In this document: in pieces, positions 50,484 through 58,646 of the stretch
Numbering within the stretch: the first letter of the stretch is position 1
Layout: every line of letters begins with the position of its first letter
NCBI GenBank assembly: GCA_963674625.2
Contig: CAXXXO010000003.1
Location: 558,001-622,000, forward strand
Direction: 5' to 3'
DNA: 64,000 bases
Source: JALHFZ01 sp963674625
Lineage (GTDB): Bacteria > Synergistota > Synergistia > Synergistales > Aminobacteriaceae
Notes under the pieces: model-generated
What the model saw: the letters and a program-made list of their open reading frames with translations, nothing else
Told to the model about the DNA's origin: nothing
Database searches by the model: none
Position numbers and translations under genes: made by a program

Positions 50484-51648
50484 CTATGAACCTGCCGAGC
50501 GCTCCGAGCCAGACTTCCTTCTTCATTTCCCCTGCCATGCCGTTCAGCCAGTCCGCCCTCCCCCCTCCCCTCGCGTCAAGAGAAGGAGTTTCCCGGAGAA
50601 GGGAGGAATAATCCTCGGGTATGTTCCGGCCGCGGTAGAGCAAAAAGCTCCCCCTCTCCTTTTCAGGGTCCGGAAGCAGAAGAAGGCAGAGAGCGTCGGG
50701 ATGGTCATCAGACCAGGCCCTGGCCGAGGGTGTGATCATCTCCCTGGAAAATCCGGGAAGAAGGGCCGTGAAGACGGGTATGTCCCCTGCGGAATGGACT
50801 TCCCAGGGGAGGGCCAGGAGAGGGGCGGCTTTTTCCATGATTTTTTTGAGGGCGGCGTTTTCATTGCTCAGTCCCGAAAAAACATCCCCGAGTTTTGAGA
50901 CCGGGCATCCGATGTCCCTGGAAAGCCTTCTTGCAGCGGCGCAGTATTGTTTCCGAAGGGACGGATCGACGGTGAATTTTATCTCCCAGGAGGGAGAGCT
51001 TCCCCGGAAGCCGGCGATAAAAATTTCTCCCACTTCTTTTGTGGACGCAGCATGGCTTCCCGAGCATGCGATAAGGTCGAAACCGGGAATACGGACCACC
51101 CGGATCGTCTCGTCCTCTATTCTCTTCCAGTTTGCCTTTATTCCCGGGAGATTTTCCGCTTCGGCCTTTGAAAGGAGAAGGGTCTCCACGGCAAGCCCTT
51201 CCGCAATGATTACGTTTGCCTCGTCCTCGGCGGCGAAGAGCATGGGCCAGTCGAGCTCTCCGTCCCAGGACAGATAGACAGTGCTCTCCTCCGTGCCTAT
51301 GGCCACTTTGCAGACGGAAAGGCCACTGTGGGACCTCTCAAGAATGCGGGACAGGATATGTTCCCCCGTATGCATCCGGGAGAAGAGGGAATGCCGCTCC
51401 ATGTCCACCTCCGCCTCCACTTCCATTCCGGGTACGGGGGTTCCCTGCACCGGTCTGCCGATGACCGCGAGGTCCTCTCCGGCCTTTTCGCAGCCCGTTA
51501 CGGAAAAAACGAAGCCGTCCCCTCTGAGCATGCCCGAATCGCCGGGCTGTCCCCCTCCGGCCGGATGAAAGGGATTCGGCGAAAGTACGAGTCTCCGGGT
51601 CTTTTCTTTTGCTTCGGCGGGAAGCAGGGTTTCTATAGTGGTCTTCAT
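50467..51648 (-). CDS. Alanyl-tRNA editing protein, AlaX-L type
   Basis: This 393-residue protein is homologous to the editing half of AlaRS. The glycine-rich FHPAGGGQPGDSG is at about 27-39. The zinc/editing site is H93-x3-H97 (MHTGEH) and C195-x3-H199 (ACSGSH). The C-terminal DHHA1-type domain ends with the GGG motif (DARGGGRADWLNG). Such proteins hydrolyse Ser- or Gly-tRNA(Ala) in trans. The end of the gene overlaps the terminator hairpin shared with the convergent TAXI gene. It is preceded by tRNA-Arg and two hairpins. Confidence 0.9.
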   Translation of the reverse strand: MKTTIETLLPAEAKEKTRRLVLSPNPFHPAGGGQPGDSGMLRGDGFVFSVTGCEKAGEDLAVIGRPVQGTPVPGMEVEAEVDMERHSLFSRMHTGEHILSRILERSHSGLSVCKVAIGTEESTVYLSWDGELDWPMLFAAEDEANVIIAEGLAVETLLLSKAEAENLPGIKANWKRIEDETIRVVRIPGFDLIACSGSHAASTKEVGEIFIAGFRGSSPSWEIKFTVDPSLRKQYCAAARRLSRDIGCPVSKLGDVFSGLSNENAALKKIMEKAAPLLALPWEVHSAGDIPVFTALLPGFSREMITPSARAWSDDHPDALCLLLLPDPEKERGSFLLYRGRNIPEDYSSLLRETPSLDARGGGRADWLNGMAGEMKKEVWLGALGRFIEKRRS

Positions 51649-51675
51649 CGGGCTGGCCCTCCTCTTTCGCTGGGC

Positions 51676-51700
51676 CGGTCTCTTTGCGGAAAAGAGACCG
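51676..51700. other. Perfect 10-bp hairpin upstream of alaX
   Basis: CGGTCTCTTT and AAAGAGACCG pair around a 5-nt loop, between the tRNA-Arg terminator and the alaX start. There is no T tract on the minus strand, so it is more likely a leader hairpin of alaX or a stabilising stem than a terminator. Confidence 0.45.
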
Positions 51701-51703
51701 AAT

Positions 51704-51741
51704 AAAAAAACAAGGGCCCGCGGAAAATCCGCAAACCCTTG
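51704..51741 (-). terminator. Terminator after tRNA-Arg
   Basis: On the minus strand arms 51741-51729 and 51723-51711 make a 13-bp stem (three G-T wobbles) around a 5-nt loop, followed by a run of seven T. Confidence 0.88.
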
Positions 51742-51748
51742 ACATGGA

Positions 51749-51824
51749 TGGCGCGCCTGTGGCGATTCGAACGCCAGACCCTCGGCTCCGGAGGCCGATA
51801 CTCTATCCGCTGAGCTACAGGCGC
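51749..51824 (-). tRNA. tRNA-Arg (anticodon CCG), CCA encoded
   Basis: The complete cloverleaf on the minus strand has acceptor GCGCCTG/CAGGCGC, anticodon stem TCGGC/GCCGA with loop CTCCGGA, and T arm TGGCGTTCGAATCGCCA. The discriminator is G and CCA is encoded. The promoter and terminator are both visible. Confidence 0.97.
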
Positions 51825-51851
51825 AGAGGCTGCCCGAAAAGGGCGAAGCCT

Positions 51852-51880
51852 ATTCTACCCTCGAAACAAGCCAGCGTCAA
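51852..51880 (-). promoter_or_regulatory. Promoter of tRNA-Arg
   Basis: TTGACG (51880-51875) and TAGAAT (51857-51852) on the minus strand are 17 bp apart; the tRNA 5' end lies 27 nt downstream of the -10 box. Confidence 0.75.
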
Positions 51881-52001
51881 GAGTTGCGGGATCGATCCGG
51901 CAATGCGGAAACAGCCGGGGCTCAACATGAAAAAAGGGCTTAGCCGACGTTCAACATTTCCTTCCTCCGAAAAAGGTTTCCCGAACATTAGAAGAAACAC
52001 T

Positions 52002-53008
52002 ATGAAATCAGCCGCTGTTATTGACATTTTGAAACATCTGCCCCATACATGGGAGGAAGCATTGAACCGCTTTCTTTCCTTGCGGAAGGCGGAGGGCACC
52101 GCAGAGCGCACCCTTGCAGACTGCATGGACATAATAATCACCCTTTTCTTCCCCCGCTTCCCTCCAGAGTGGTAGCTTTCGTGCCGGGAATACCTTCCAG
52201 TGTTCATATCTCAGGAAGGTACAGCAGCCACAACCCACAACATCAGGCTGAAAAACCTTAAGCCCTTCTTCGAGTTCGCCGTAAAGTAAGGAGCCTTCAA
52301 TAAATCACCGGCTGAAGAGTTCAAGTATCGCCGGGAAGAAGAAGCTCGTATTGCCGATCATCCGATTGAAGACGTGAAAAAGATGTTCGACACGACCTGA
52401 ACATCCACCTTCCCCACCTTGAGGGATACAGGCTTTCTGTTCTTCTCTCTCGATAAGGGTATACGCCCTTTATAAGCCCTTGCGCTTCTTCCGCCCGATC
52501 CTATATTTATACCCACCTTCAAAGGGCGGCCACCCGGGCTTCGACTGCCAAGACACGCAAGCGAAGGACAGTCTATTTTGCCGAGAGAACGGCCACGATG
52601 CTTTTTAGGCTGCTCAACGTCCAGCCAGAGTAAGGGGAAGAAGATGTGCCTGTATTCCCCGCATCCTGCTGCCACCCCTGGAATACCCACGGATGGACTG
52701 TACAGCTTCGCCGGCATGCAGAGAAAGCAGGGCTGAAACGATTTCCATCCTATGACCTTCGCCATCAGTTCGCCCATGAAGCTCTGCGAAACGTTATGAA
52801 TGGCTTTTCCCTTCAGAAGGGTATGGAACATTCCACTCTTTCAATGACGGAACGATATCTGGCTCTGTCCGATGATGACGTTCAACTTACCCATCGGAAG
52901 GCTTCGCCCGTATCAGCCATGTATCTCAGGTTGGCTGCGAACAGCGATGCTCTTGATACGTTTAATTTACAACGGCCTGAGCGGCTGGAACGATCGATCA
53001 CGAGCTAA
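52002..53008 (+). pseudogene. Decayed tyrosine recombinase (phage-type integrase)
   Basis: A single integrase can be pieced together across frames and stop codons. The N-terminal core-binding domain is WEEALNRFLSLRKAEGTAERT (52052 on), ending in a stop at 52173. Next come THNIRLKNLKPFFEFAVK and then EEFKYRREEEARIADHPIEDVKK. The catalytic domain has the first Arg region LSLDKGIRP, TAKTRKRRTVYFAERT, then YDLRHQFAHEAL (the usual His before LRH is Tyr) and MEHSTLSMTERYLALSDDD with the tyrosine. At least four stops or frame changes interrupt it and the GH motif is EH. It is not functional. Its presence next to tRNA-Arg marks an old insertion. Confidence 0.85.
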
Positions 53009-53525
53009 TTTAGACTAGATTGCAGGTCTGGTTGTGTTGCCATTTACTTATTCCCATTCATATAGCATGGGATTGGCCTATACCCGATTGGATATTGCAA
53101 TATTGTTTGTCAGCTTACGGAGTAAAATTGCGAAAGTTAACCTGGTGCTGAACCATACCTCCTGAAGGAGGCAGCGGAATGGATAATTATTCGAAGCTGA
53201 AGCTGCTTGCAATATAAGGAGGAATAATTCTTTTCCCTGTTCTTGTAGACGACTACATCTTGTTCAGGTTGAGCCCAAACTCTGCCATTGGCAGATACCA
53301 GGTTATCTCCGTGCGGAACAGCGTAACTATAAAACTGGGTACGGCTACAGGCGAAACAAAGCTCCTTGCCCTTGCAAATCAAGAAAAGGACTATATCAAC
53401 TTTATGGCATGATATAATACTATATAAATGGTTGAGGAATACTTCGGTTTTACGAAGAAAATCCACTCGATCAAATTTATAGAGAACTCTATAAAAAAAA
53501 TCAATATCTCATTGGGAGGGGAAAA
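53009..53525. other. AT-rich spacer without a supportable gene
   Basis: This stretch is much richer in A and T than the flanks. On the plus strand GAAGGAGG precedes a 12-codon frame (ATG 53179) and GGAGGAATA follows it. A further short frame encodes RYQVISVRNSVTIKLGTATG and ends at 53412, without a start codon. A TATAAT occurs near 53415. A 20-bp perfect palindrome (TTTATAGAG, AA, CTCTATAAA) lies at 53476-53495, just before the small-protein genes. The stretch is probably decayed mobile DNA plus the promoter region of the next unit. Confidence 0.5.
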
Positions 53526-53633
53526 ATGAAAAAATTACTGGTATGTCCGGTGCTTTGTCTTCTCTTTTCCTTTCCTGCTGGGTCAGCAATGAAGGATATT
53601 GATGACATGGGAAAATCTGACACAAAATCTTGA
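53526..53633 (+). CDS. 35-residue secreted or membrane peptide
   Basis: The frame starts at ATG 53526 with GGGAGGGG four bases upstream and ends at TGA 53633. The product MKKLLVCPVLCLLFSFPAGSA followed by 14 polar residues (MKDIDDMGKSDTKS) has a textbook signal-peptide shape, so the mature part would be only about 14 residues. It may be a true small secreted peptide or the stump of a truncated gene. It is 21 nt upstream of the next small gene and shares its terminator. I do not recognise a family. Confidence 0.55.
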   Translation: MKKLLVCPVLCLLFSFPAGSAMKDIDDMGKSDTKS

Positions 53634-53654
53634 GATTTGAAAGGAGGCAATAAA

Positions 53655-53864
53655 ATGCCAAGAGGAGACGGAACAGGGCCGAGAGGCCAAGGAGCAAAAA
53701 CAGGTAGAGGCATTGGTGGTCAGGGCCTTGGAGGCGGTTCTGCAGCAGGCCCGGGTGGAAATTGTGTCTGTCCTGAATGTGGTGAAAAAGCAGACCATAA
53801 ATTAGGAACTCCCTGCGATCAGCGTAAATGTCCCAAATGTGGAGCGGTCATGACACGGGAATAG
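53655..53864 (+). CDS. Small Gly-rich zinc-ribbon protein of the MPRGDGTGP type
   Basis: This 69-residue protein is preceded by AAAGGAGG. The N-terminus MPRGDGTGPRGQGAKTGRG resembles the start of DUF5320-like small proteins of anaerobes (MPxGDGTGPxGxGPxTGRG). The C-terminal half has two CxxC pairs, CPECG and CPKCGA, with His-Lys and a fifth Cys (GTPC) between, a zinc-ribbon or rubredoxin-like pattern. These proteins often occur near iron-sulphur or metal-related genes in anaerobes; the function is unknown. Its base composition is more AT-rich than the surrounding core genes. Confidence 0.8.
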   Translation: MPRGDGTGPRGQGAKTGRGIGGQGLGGGSAAGPGGNCVCPECGEKADHKLGTPCDQRKCPKCGAVMTRE

Positions 53865-53923
53865 ATTCTGTTTTTCAGGTGTACCTTTAAAATTCAGCTA
53901 AGACTGGCGATGCCCGAAACCCA

Positions 53924-53965
53924 CGTAGGGGCAGATCTCTGTGCCTGCCTCTACGCTGTTTTTTT
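53924..53965 (+). terminator. Terminator of the small-protein unit
   Basis: CGTAGGGGCAG and CTGCCTCTACG form an 11-bp stem (one wobble) with a 10-nt loop, followed three bases later by seven T. Confidence 0.88.
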
Positions 53966-54097
53966 GATAGGATTTTGGTGGTGTTCTAATCTTGTGCCTG
54001 GCATAATCCCAACTCATATTTGTTTATAAATTGATGCAGGTTGAGAAAAACGTCCATCTCTTCCCTGGTGATCCAGCCCGGAATGGAATTCTTGTAC

Positions 54098-54538
54098 TCA
54101 CCCCTGCGGATGGGCCTCCCTCCTGATGAAAGTCGTTACATCGTCTGGGATGTCCTTGCCCGCTCCCGTAATAAACGGGCCGGTAAAAGATAAAGGATTC
54201 CTCCCGAAGATGGCCTGGTACTTTTGCATAGCGATTACTGCCTCCGGTTCTTCCGCTGGTATCAGTCTCATCTCAATCACCGTAATTCCTGAATGATTCT
54301 CAGTTAACAATCCTCGCTCCTGGAAGAAGTTAAAGAGCGTGTAATAGTTATACGCTCTTTTGTTCCCCGCCCTGCCGTTGCGGTTCTTCAGCACGACTGG
54401 TTCAATTTCCCTGGGGTTCTTCATCTTTTCTGTTGTTGCCTCAAAGCCATTTCCACCCGTCCCTGCGAACCGAAGATTACTAAGGACATCGCTGCTGTAA
54501 TCCACCCTGACCCTCTCTTTGAATGCTTCCATTGCCAC
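54098..54538 (-). pseudogene. Fragment resembling the C-terminus of a DnaB-type helicase
   Basis: The 146-codon frame begins MAMEAFKERVRVDYSSDVL, which resembles the DnaB helicase segment MEAFKESGAIEYSSDVL. It then has PREIEPVVLKNRNGRAGN, like the helicase IELxVLKNRNGxxG motif near the C-terminus. The Walker A half is absent and the frame is closed by a stop just upstream of 54586. The second half (about residues 75-146) is unrelated to helicases as far as I can see. It is probably a remnant of the same element as the integrase; as an expressed gene it would be a hypothetical protein. Confidence 0.5.
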
Positions 54539-54931
54539 GACCTCTTTAGAAGTTTCCCCGGAAAAGCTATGAAAAAAAGATTGCAGCAGCCATATTTCAG
54601 TGTCTAGTTTTTCGAGGGAAGCTCAAAGTAATATCTGGCTATTTGACAGGGTTACAAAGTTTCTTGCAAAGTTTTTCCGGCGATGCAGAAATAGAGGATG
54701 CTCACGATGAAAAAAGGTCTCGTCCAATGCTCAAAATAACGGGACTGTGCTAGACTCGGAAAGTGGAAAAACAGTTCCTGAGATTGGCTTCCCTCCTCCC
54801 TATAAATGTCGCTGTTTTCGGGCTCCGGGGAAAGAATATTTTTTCCGAGCAAAATGAGCAACGAGGAGATTTTAAAAAATGGAATGTTTTGCTTTCTTTT
54901 TCTCCGTTCTATTCCTCCCTGCAAGAAGTAA
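54539..54931. other. Non-coding stretch upstream of the MFS gene
   Basis: This holds the trailing helicase remnant, then AT-rich sequence with no convincing gene on either strand. TTGACA occurs at 54643-54648 on the plus strand but no -10 box stands at the right distance. No strong ribosome binding site precedes the MFS start. Confidence 0.5.
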
Positions 54932-56284
54932 GTGTTTCCTGACAAGCCCTGGATACCTACGCAGCGGCTGCCGAGGAATTGCGTGAGCTTCGGAGGCGCG
55001 ACCTTCCGGTCGCTGAGGATATACAACTACCGGATGTGGGCGTCCGGGGCGATCGTATCGAACGTGGGGACATGGATGCAGCGCACGGCCCAGGACTGGC
55101 TAGTTCTGACCCATCTGACAGACCATAACGCCACGGCTGTGGGCATTGTCATCGCTCTTCAGTTCGGCCCGATGGCCCTTTTGCTCCCTCTGACGGGATA
55201 TGCGGCCGATCATTTCGACAGAAGAAAACTGCTCCTGGTCACTCAAAGTGCCATGGGGCTCTTCGCCTTCGCATTGGGCATTCTTACCGTGTCAGAAGTG
55301 GTCAAGCTTTGGCAGGTCTATCTTTTCGCCTTTCTGCTGGGATGCGCCACAGCCTTCGATGCCCCCGCCCGGCATACCTTCGTCTCCGAGATGGTGGGGG
55401 AGGAGGATCTGTCGAACGCAGTCGCCCTCAATTCGGCCTCATTCAACGCCGCCCGCATGATCGGGCCGGCTGTCGCAGGGGTACTGATCGGCGCAGTGGG
55501 GACGGGATGGGTTTTTCTGATCAACGGGGTATCCTTCGCAGCGGTGATTCTCTCCCTGAGCCTCCTCCGAACTGATGAACTCACCATGGAGACCAGAATC
55601 CTCCACGCTCGGGGAAGTTTTTCCGAAGGGATCCGATACGTCCGAAGCCGCCCAGATCTTCTCGCCGTCTTTCTGATGCTTTTCCTCGTGGGAACCTTCG
55701 GCCTGAACTTTCCCATCTTCATCTCCACCATGGCCGTGAGCGTTTTTTCCGTAGGAGCGGAAAAATACGGACTTCTCACGTCCATGATGGCGGTGGGATC
55801 AGTCCTGGGGGCTCTTCTCGCAGCACGGCGGGAGAGACCGCGAATCCGGTTTCTTGTCGCGGGAGCGCTTCTTCTCGGCGCGGGGTACACCCTGGCCGCG
55901 GTCATGCCCGAGTACTGGCAGTTCGGCACGGCCCTCGTGCTGGTCGGAATATCAGCTCAGACGTTCACCACCTCGACAAACAGCCTCGTGCAGCTCTCCA
56001 CCGACCGGCCCATGCGGGGAAGGGTAATGGCCCTCCTCATGGCGATCGCCATGGGAGGGAAACCCCTCGGGGCGCCCCTCATCGGCTGGGTGGCCGATAC
56101 TTTCGGCCCGCGGCTCAGCCTCGGAATCGGAGCGGCTTCGGGTTTCGCCGCAGCCCTTGTCGCTCTTCGCTATTATTTCAAATTCGGCAGAACGGGAAAA
56201 GAAAAAACCCGGAAGAAGGAGCTAAAGGATCAACCGGCCTTTTGGAAAATTGAGCAACCGGGGATGAACCGGGAACTGCCGTAA
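54932..56284 (+). CDS. Major facilitator superfamily exporter (EntS/MFS_3-like)
   Basis: This protein of up to 450 residues has twelve predicted membrane segments. The N-terminal family block is FRSLRIYNYRMWASGAIVSNVGTWMQRTAQDWLVLTHLT, with GYAADHFDRRKLLL as the loop 2-3 motif and PARHTFVSEMVGEEDLSNAVALNS as the family hallmark. The GTG at 54932 is the first start in frame but has no good ribosome binding site; an internal start near 54980-55034 is possible. Members export siderophores or drugs. It is the only plus-strand gene among minus-strand core genes here and ends 13 nt from convergent mutS2. It may have come with the mobile remnant; its GC content resembles the core. Confidence 0.88.
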   Translation: MFPDKPWIPTQRLPRNCVSFGGATFRSLRIYNYRMWASGAIVSNVGTWMQRTAQDWLVLTHLTDHNATAVGIVIALQFGPMALLLPLTGYAADHFDRRKLLLVTQSAMGLFAFALGILTVSEVVKLWQVYLFAFLLGCATAFDAPARHTFVSEMVGEEDLSNAVALNSASFNAARMIGPAVAGVLIGAVGTGWVFLINGVSFAAVILSLSLLRTDELTMETRILHARGSFSEGIRYVRSRPDLLAVFLMLFLVGTFGLNFPIFISTMAVSVFSVGAEKYGLLTSMMAVGSVLGALLAARRERPRIRFLVAGALLLGAGYTLAAVMPEYWQFGTALVLVGISAQTFTTSTNSLVQLSTDRPMRGRVMALLMAIAMGGKPLGAPLIGWVADTFGPRLSLGIGAASGFAAALVALRYYFKFGRTGKEKTRKKELKDQPAFWKIEQPGMNRELP

Positions 56285-56297
56285 TTTGAGATCAGGA

Positions 56298-58646
56298 TTA
56301 CCGCCGGAAGGTCACCACGGAGACGCCGAATCCGCCCTCCCCCGGCCCTCCGAGGCGGCAGGAATCCACATACTTGAGCCGGCCGCAGAGGGCATGGACT
56401 TCCCGCCGCAGAATTCCCTCTCCCCTTCCGTGGATGACCGTGACCTGGTCATAGCCGGTCCTCATGGCCTGGTCGAGATAGCGCTCCACGATGGGAAGAG
56501 CTTCGTCCACGTTCATCCCCCGGACCATGACGGAGGGGGGCACCCTCTCGGGAGCAGGGGGAGCGCTTTCCCTGGGGGCCGGGATTCCCTTCGGCTTTTT
56601 CGACGACTTCAGCAGTTTTTTCGCGTCCACGTCCATGGTCATGGCCCCCGCCTGCACCACTGCCCGAGCACCCTTAATCTTTTCGAGAACCCCGACGATC
56701 TCCGTCCCGGCAATCTGCACAGTATCACCGGGGGAAGGAGGGGAGCTGTCCTCCCCGGCGGCTCGGAGAAGCCGGTTTTCGTGGCGCTGTTCAAGCCTTT
56801 TCCGTTCGGTCCGGAGGGACTCCTTCTTGTCGTGGATCTGGCGGTGCACTGCCGATCTGGAGGCCTCCTCGAGATTCCGCAGAAGCTCCCTGCTGCTCTC
56901 CTCGGCTTTTTCAAGAATGGAAGCGGCTTTTCGCTCGGCTCCGGAAAGAATCCTGTCCCTGCTTCCGCCGAGCTGCCGCAGTTTTTCCTCGTATTCGTTC
57001 CTGCTGGCGGAGAGGCTTTTTTTCATGGCCGTGATTTCCTCCTCCTCCCTGTCGAGCCAGGCTTTTCTCTCGTTCAGTTCTCCGATCAGATCCTCCACCG
57101 GGACTTCCCTCTCGCTGAGGACGGTCCTGGCTTTTTCGATCACCCGCTCGGGCATGCCGTACCTGCGGGCGATGAGCAGCGCATTGCTCTTTCCCGGAAC
57201 GCCGAGGAGCATCCGGTAGGTAGGAGACAGGGTTTCGGCGTCGAATTCCATGCTCGCCGTCTCCACTCCCGGGGCCGTGAGGGCATACTGCTTCACGGGG
57301 TTGTGATGGGTGGTGGCGAGGGTCAGGCCCTTCTCCTTCGTGAGGGTGTCGAGGACGGCGATTCCGAGGGCAGCTCCTTCCTGGGGGTCGGTGCCTGCGC
57401 CGAGTTCGTCGAGAAGGACCAGGGAATTCCGGTCGGCCCTTTCGAGGATGGAGATGATATTGCGGACATGGGCGCTGAAAGTGGAGAGATTCTGCTCGAT
57501 GCTCTGTTCGTCCCCTATGTCGGCAAAGATCGAGCTGATGTTCCCCACCACCGATTCTTCCTCCGCAGGGACGGGCAGACAGCACCAGGCAAGATAGACG
57601 CACACCCCGGCGGTCTTCAGCACCACGGTCTTCCCTCCCGTGTTGGGGCCGGTCACCACGAGACTGCGGAATCGTTCGCCGCACCGGATGGTCACGGGTA
57701 CCACCCGTTCCCCCAGCAGGGGATGCCTGGCCTCCCGAAGGTGAATAAGAGCCTTTTCGGAGCGGAGGGGGATCTTCCATTTTTTTCGGGACATGACCTC
57801 GCAGGCGGCGTAGAAGAGATCGAGATCAGCCAGGACGTCCTGGGCTTCGAGAAGGGGTTTTTCCCGCTCGAGAAGAGTTCTGGTGAGCGCCCTCAGGATG
57901 GACTGCTCTTCCGCCTGCTCGTCCCGCCCCTTGAGGGCGAGGCGGTTGTTGAGGGGAACGAGGCCCGAGGGCTCCATGTAGACGGAGTTCCCCGAACTCG
58001 ACCGGTCGACCACCGTGCCAGGGAAGCGGTGAACGAATTCCTGCCGCACAAGGAAGACGAAATGGCCGTTTCGAAAGGCGGCTACCCGCTCCTGGAGCAT
58101 GTGCCCCAGTGAGGGATTGTCGAGAATTTTCTGGGCTGAACGGCGGATCGAACGCTTCAGAGAGTCAATCTCTCCCCTGATTTTCGCGAGGGAGGGTGAG
58201 GCGGAATCGTAGAGCCGGCCGGAATCGTCCACGACGCCGAGGGCATCCGACTCGGGGGAGAAGTCCCGGAGTTTCCGCGCCGGGGCTTCGAAGGGGGAAT
58301 ATTCCCGGACGAAGGTGAGGAGATGCTCCCGGGTAAGGCGCACCAGGGAGAGAAACCGGGAGACTGCGGCGATTTCCTCTCCGGAAAGCATCCCAGTCCG
58401 CTTTCCTTCCAGGAGAAGGGGTGCGACGGGAGTCACCCTGGCATTCCACGGCCATTCTCCTTTTTCGTCCCGGCAGCGTCGAAAGCTCTCGAGCAGTGCA
58501 ATCCGCTCTTCGAGCTGCAAGAGGGAGTGCAGGGGTTTCAGCCCCTCGAGGGCGACGAGGCCGAGTTCACTTCGGACCGAGGAGGCGAAGACGGAAAGGA
58601 CCCGGGGAATTTCGAGTATCCGGAGGATTTCCTCGCTATTTTGCAG
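56298..58646 (-). CDS. mutS2: Endonuclease MutS2 (RqcU-like) with Smr domain, non-canonical start
   Basis: This is a protein of about 782 residues. Walker A GPNTGGKT lies at about 333-340, followed by FADIGDEQSIEQNLSTFSAH and the LVLLDELGAGTDPQEG Walker B. A coiled-coil/KOW-like region comes next, and the C-terminal Smr domain has VIHGRGEGILRREV. The first TTG (58520) would remove about 42 residues of clear family sequence (SEEILRILEIPRVLSVFA). Upstream in frame there is no ATG, GTG or TTG before a stop. A CTG at 58646, with AGAGGAG nine bases upstream, restores the usual length of about 785. MutS2 acts on stalled or collided ribosomes and in recombination control. The cvpA-mutS2 context is conserved. 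Confidence 0.92.
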   Translation of the reverse strand: MQNSEEILRILEIPRVLSVFASSVRSELGLVALEGLKPLHSLLQLEERIALLESFRRCRDEKGEWPWNARVTPVAPLLLEGKRTGMLSGEEIAAVSRFLSLVRLTREHLLTFVREYSPFEAPARKLRDFSPESDALGVVDDSGRLYDSASPSLAKIRGEIDSLKRSIRRSAQKILDNPSLGHMLQERVAAFRNGHFVFLVRQEFVHRFPGTVVDRSSSGNSVYMEPSGLVPLNNRLALKGRDEQAEEQSILRALTRTLLEREKPLLEAQDVLADLDLFYAACEVMSRKKWKIPLRSEKALIHLREARHPLLGERVVPVTIRCGERFRSLVVTGPNTGGKTVVLKTAGVCVYLAWCCLPVPAEEESVVGNISSIFADIGDEQSIEQNLSTFSAHVRNIISILERADRNSLVLLDELGAGTDPQEGAALGIAVLDTLTKEKGLTLATTHHNPVKQYALTAPGVETASMEFDAETLSPTYRMLLGVPGKSNALLIARRYGMPERVIEKARTVLSEREVPVEDLIGELNERKAWLDREEEEITAMKKSLSASRNEYEEKLRQLGGSRDRILSGAERKAASILEKAEESSRELLRNLEEASRSAVHRQIHDKKESLRTERKRLEQRHENRLLRAAGEDSSPPSPGDTVQIAGTEIVGVLEKIKGARAVVQAGAMTMDVDAKKLLKSSKKPKGIPAPRESAPPAPERVPPSVMVRGMNVDEALPIVERYLDQAMRTGYDQVTVIHGRGEGILRREVHALCGRLKYVDSCRLGGPGEGGFGVSVVTFRR

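Noticed and set aside
51749..51824. tRNA-Arg as the attachment site of the decayed integrase
   Set aside because: The integrase lies on the 5' side of the tRNA, whereas elements normally insert at the 3' end. I found no repeated tRNA 3' segment near 54.9 kb.
53137..53466. A 109-codon minus-strand frame in the AT-rich spacer
   Set aside because: It begins with GTG without a ribosome binding site, has no family resemblance, and lies in a region of decayed DNA.
54652..55026. A 124-codon minus-strand frame
   Set aside because: It overlaps the MFS N-terminus in antisense and lacks a start signal; the MFS protein is well supported.
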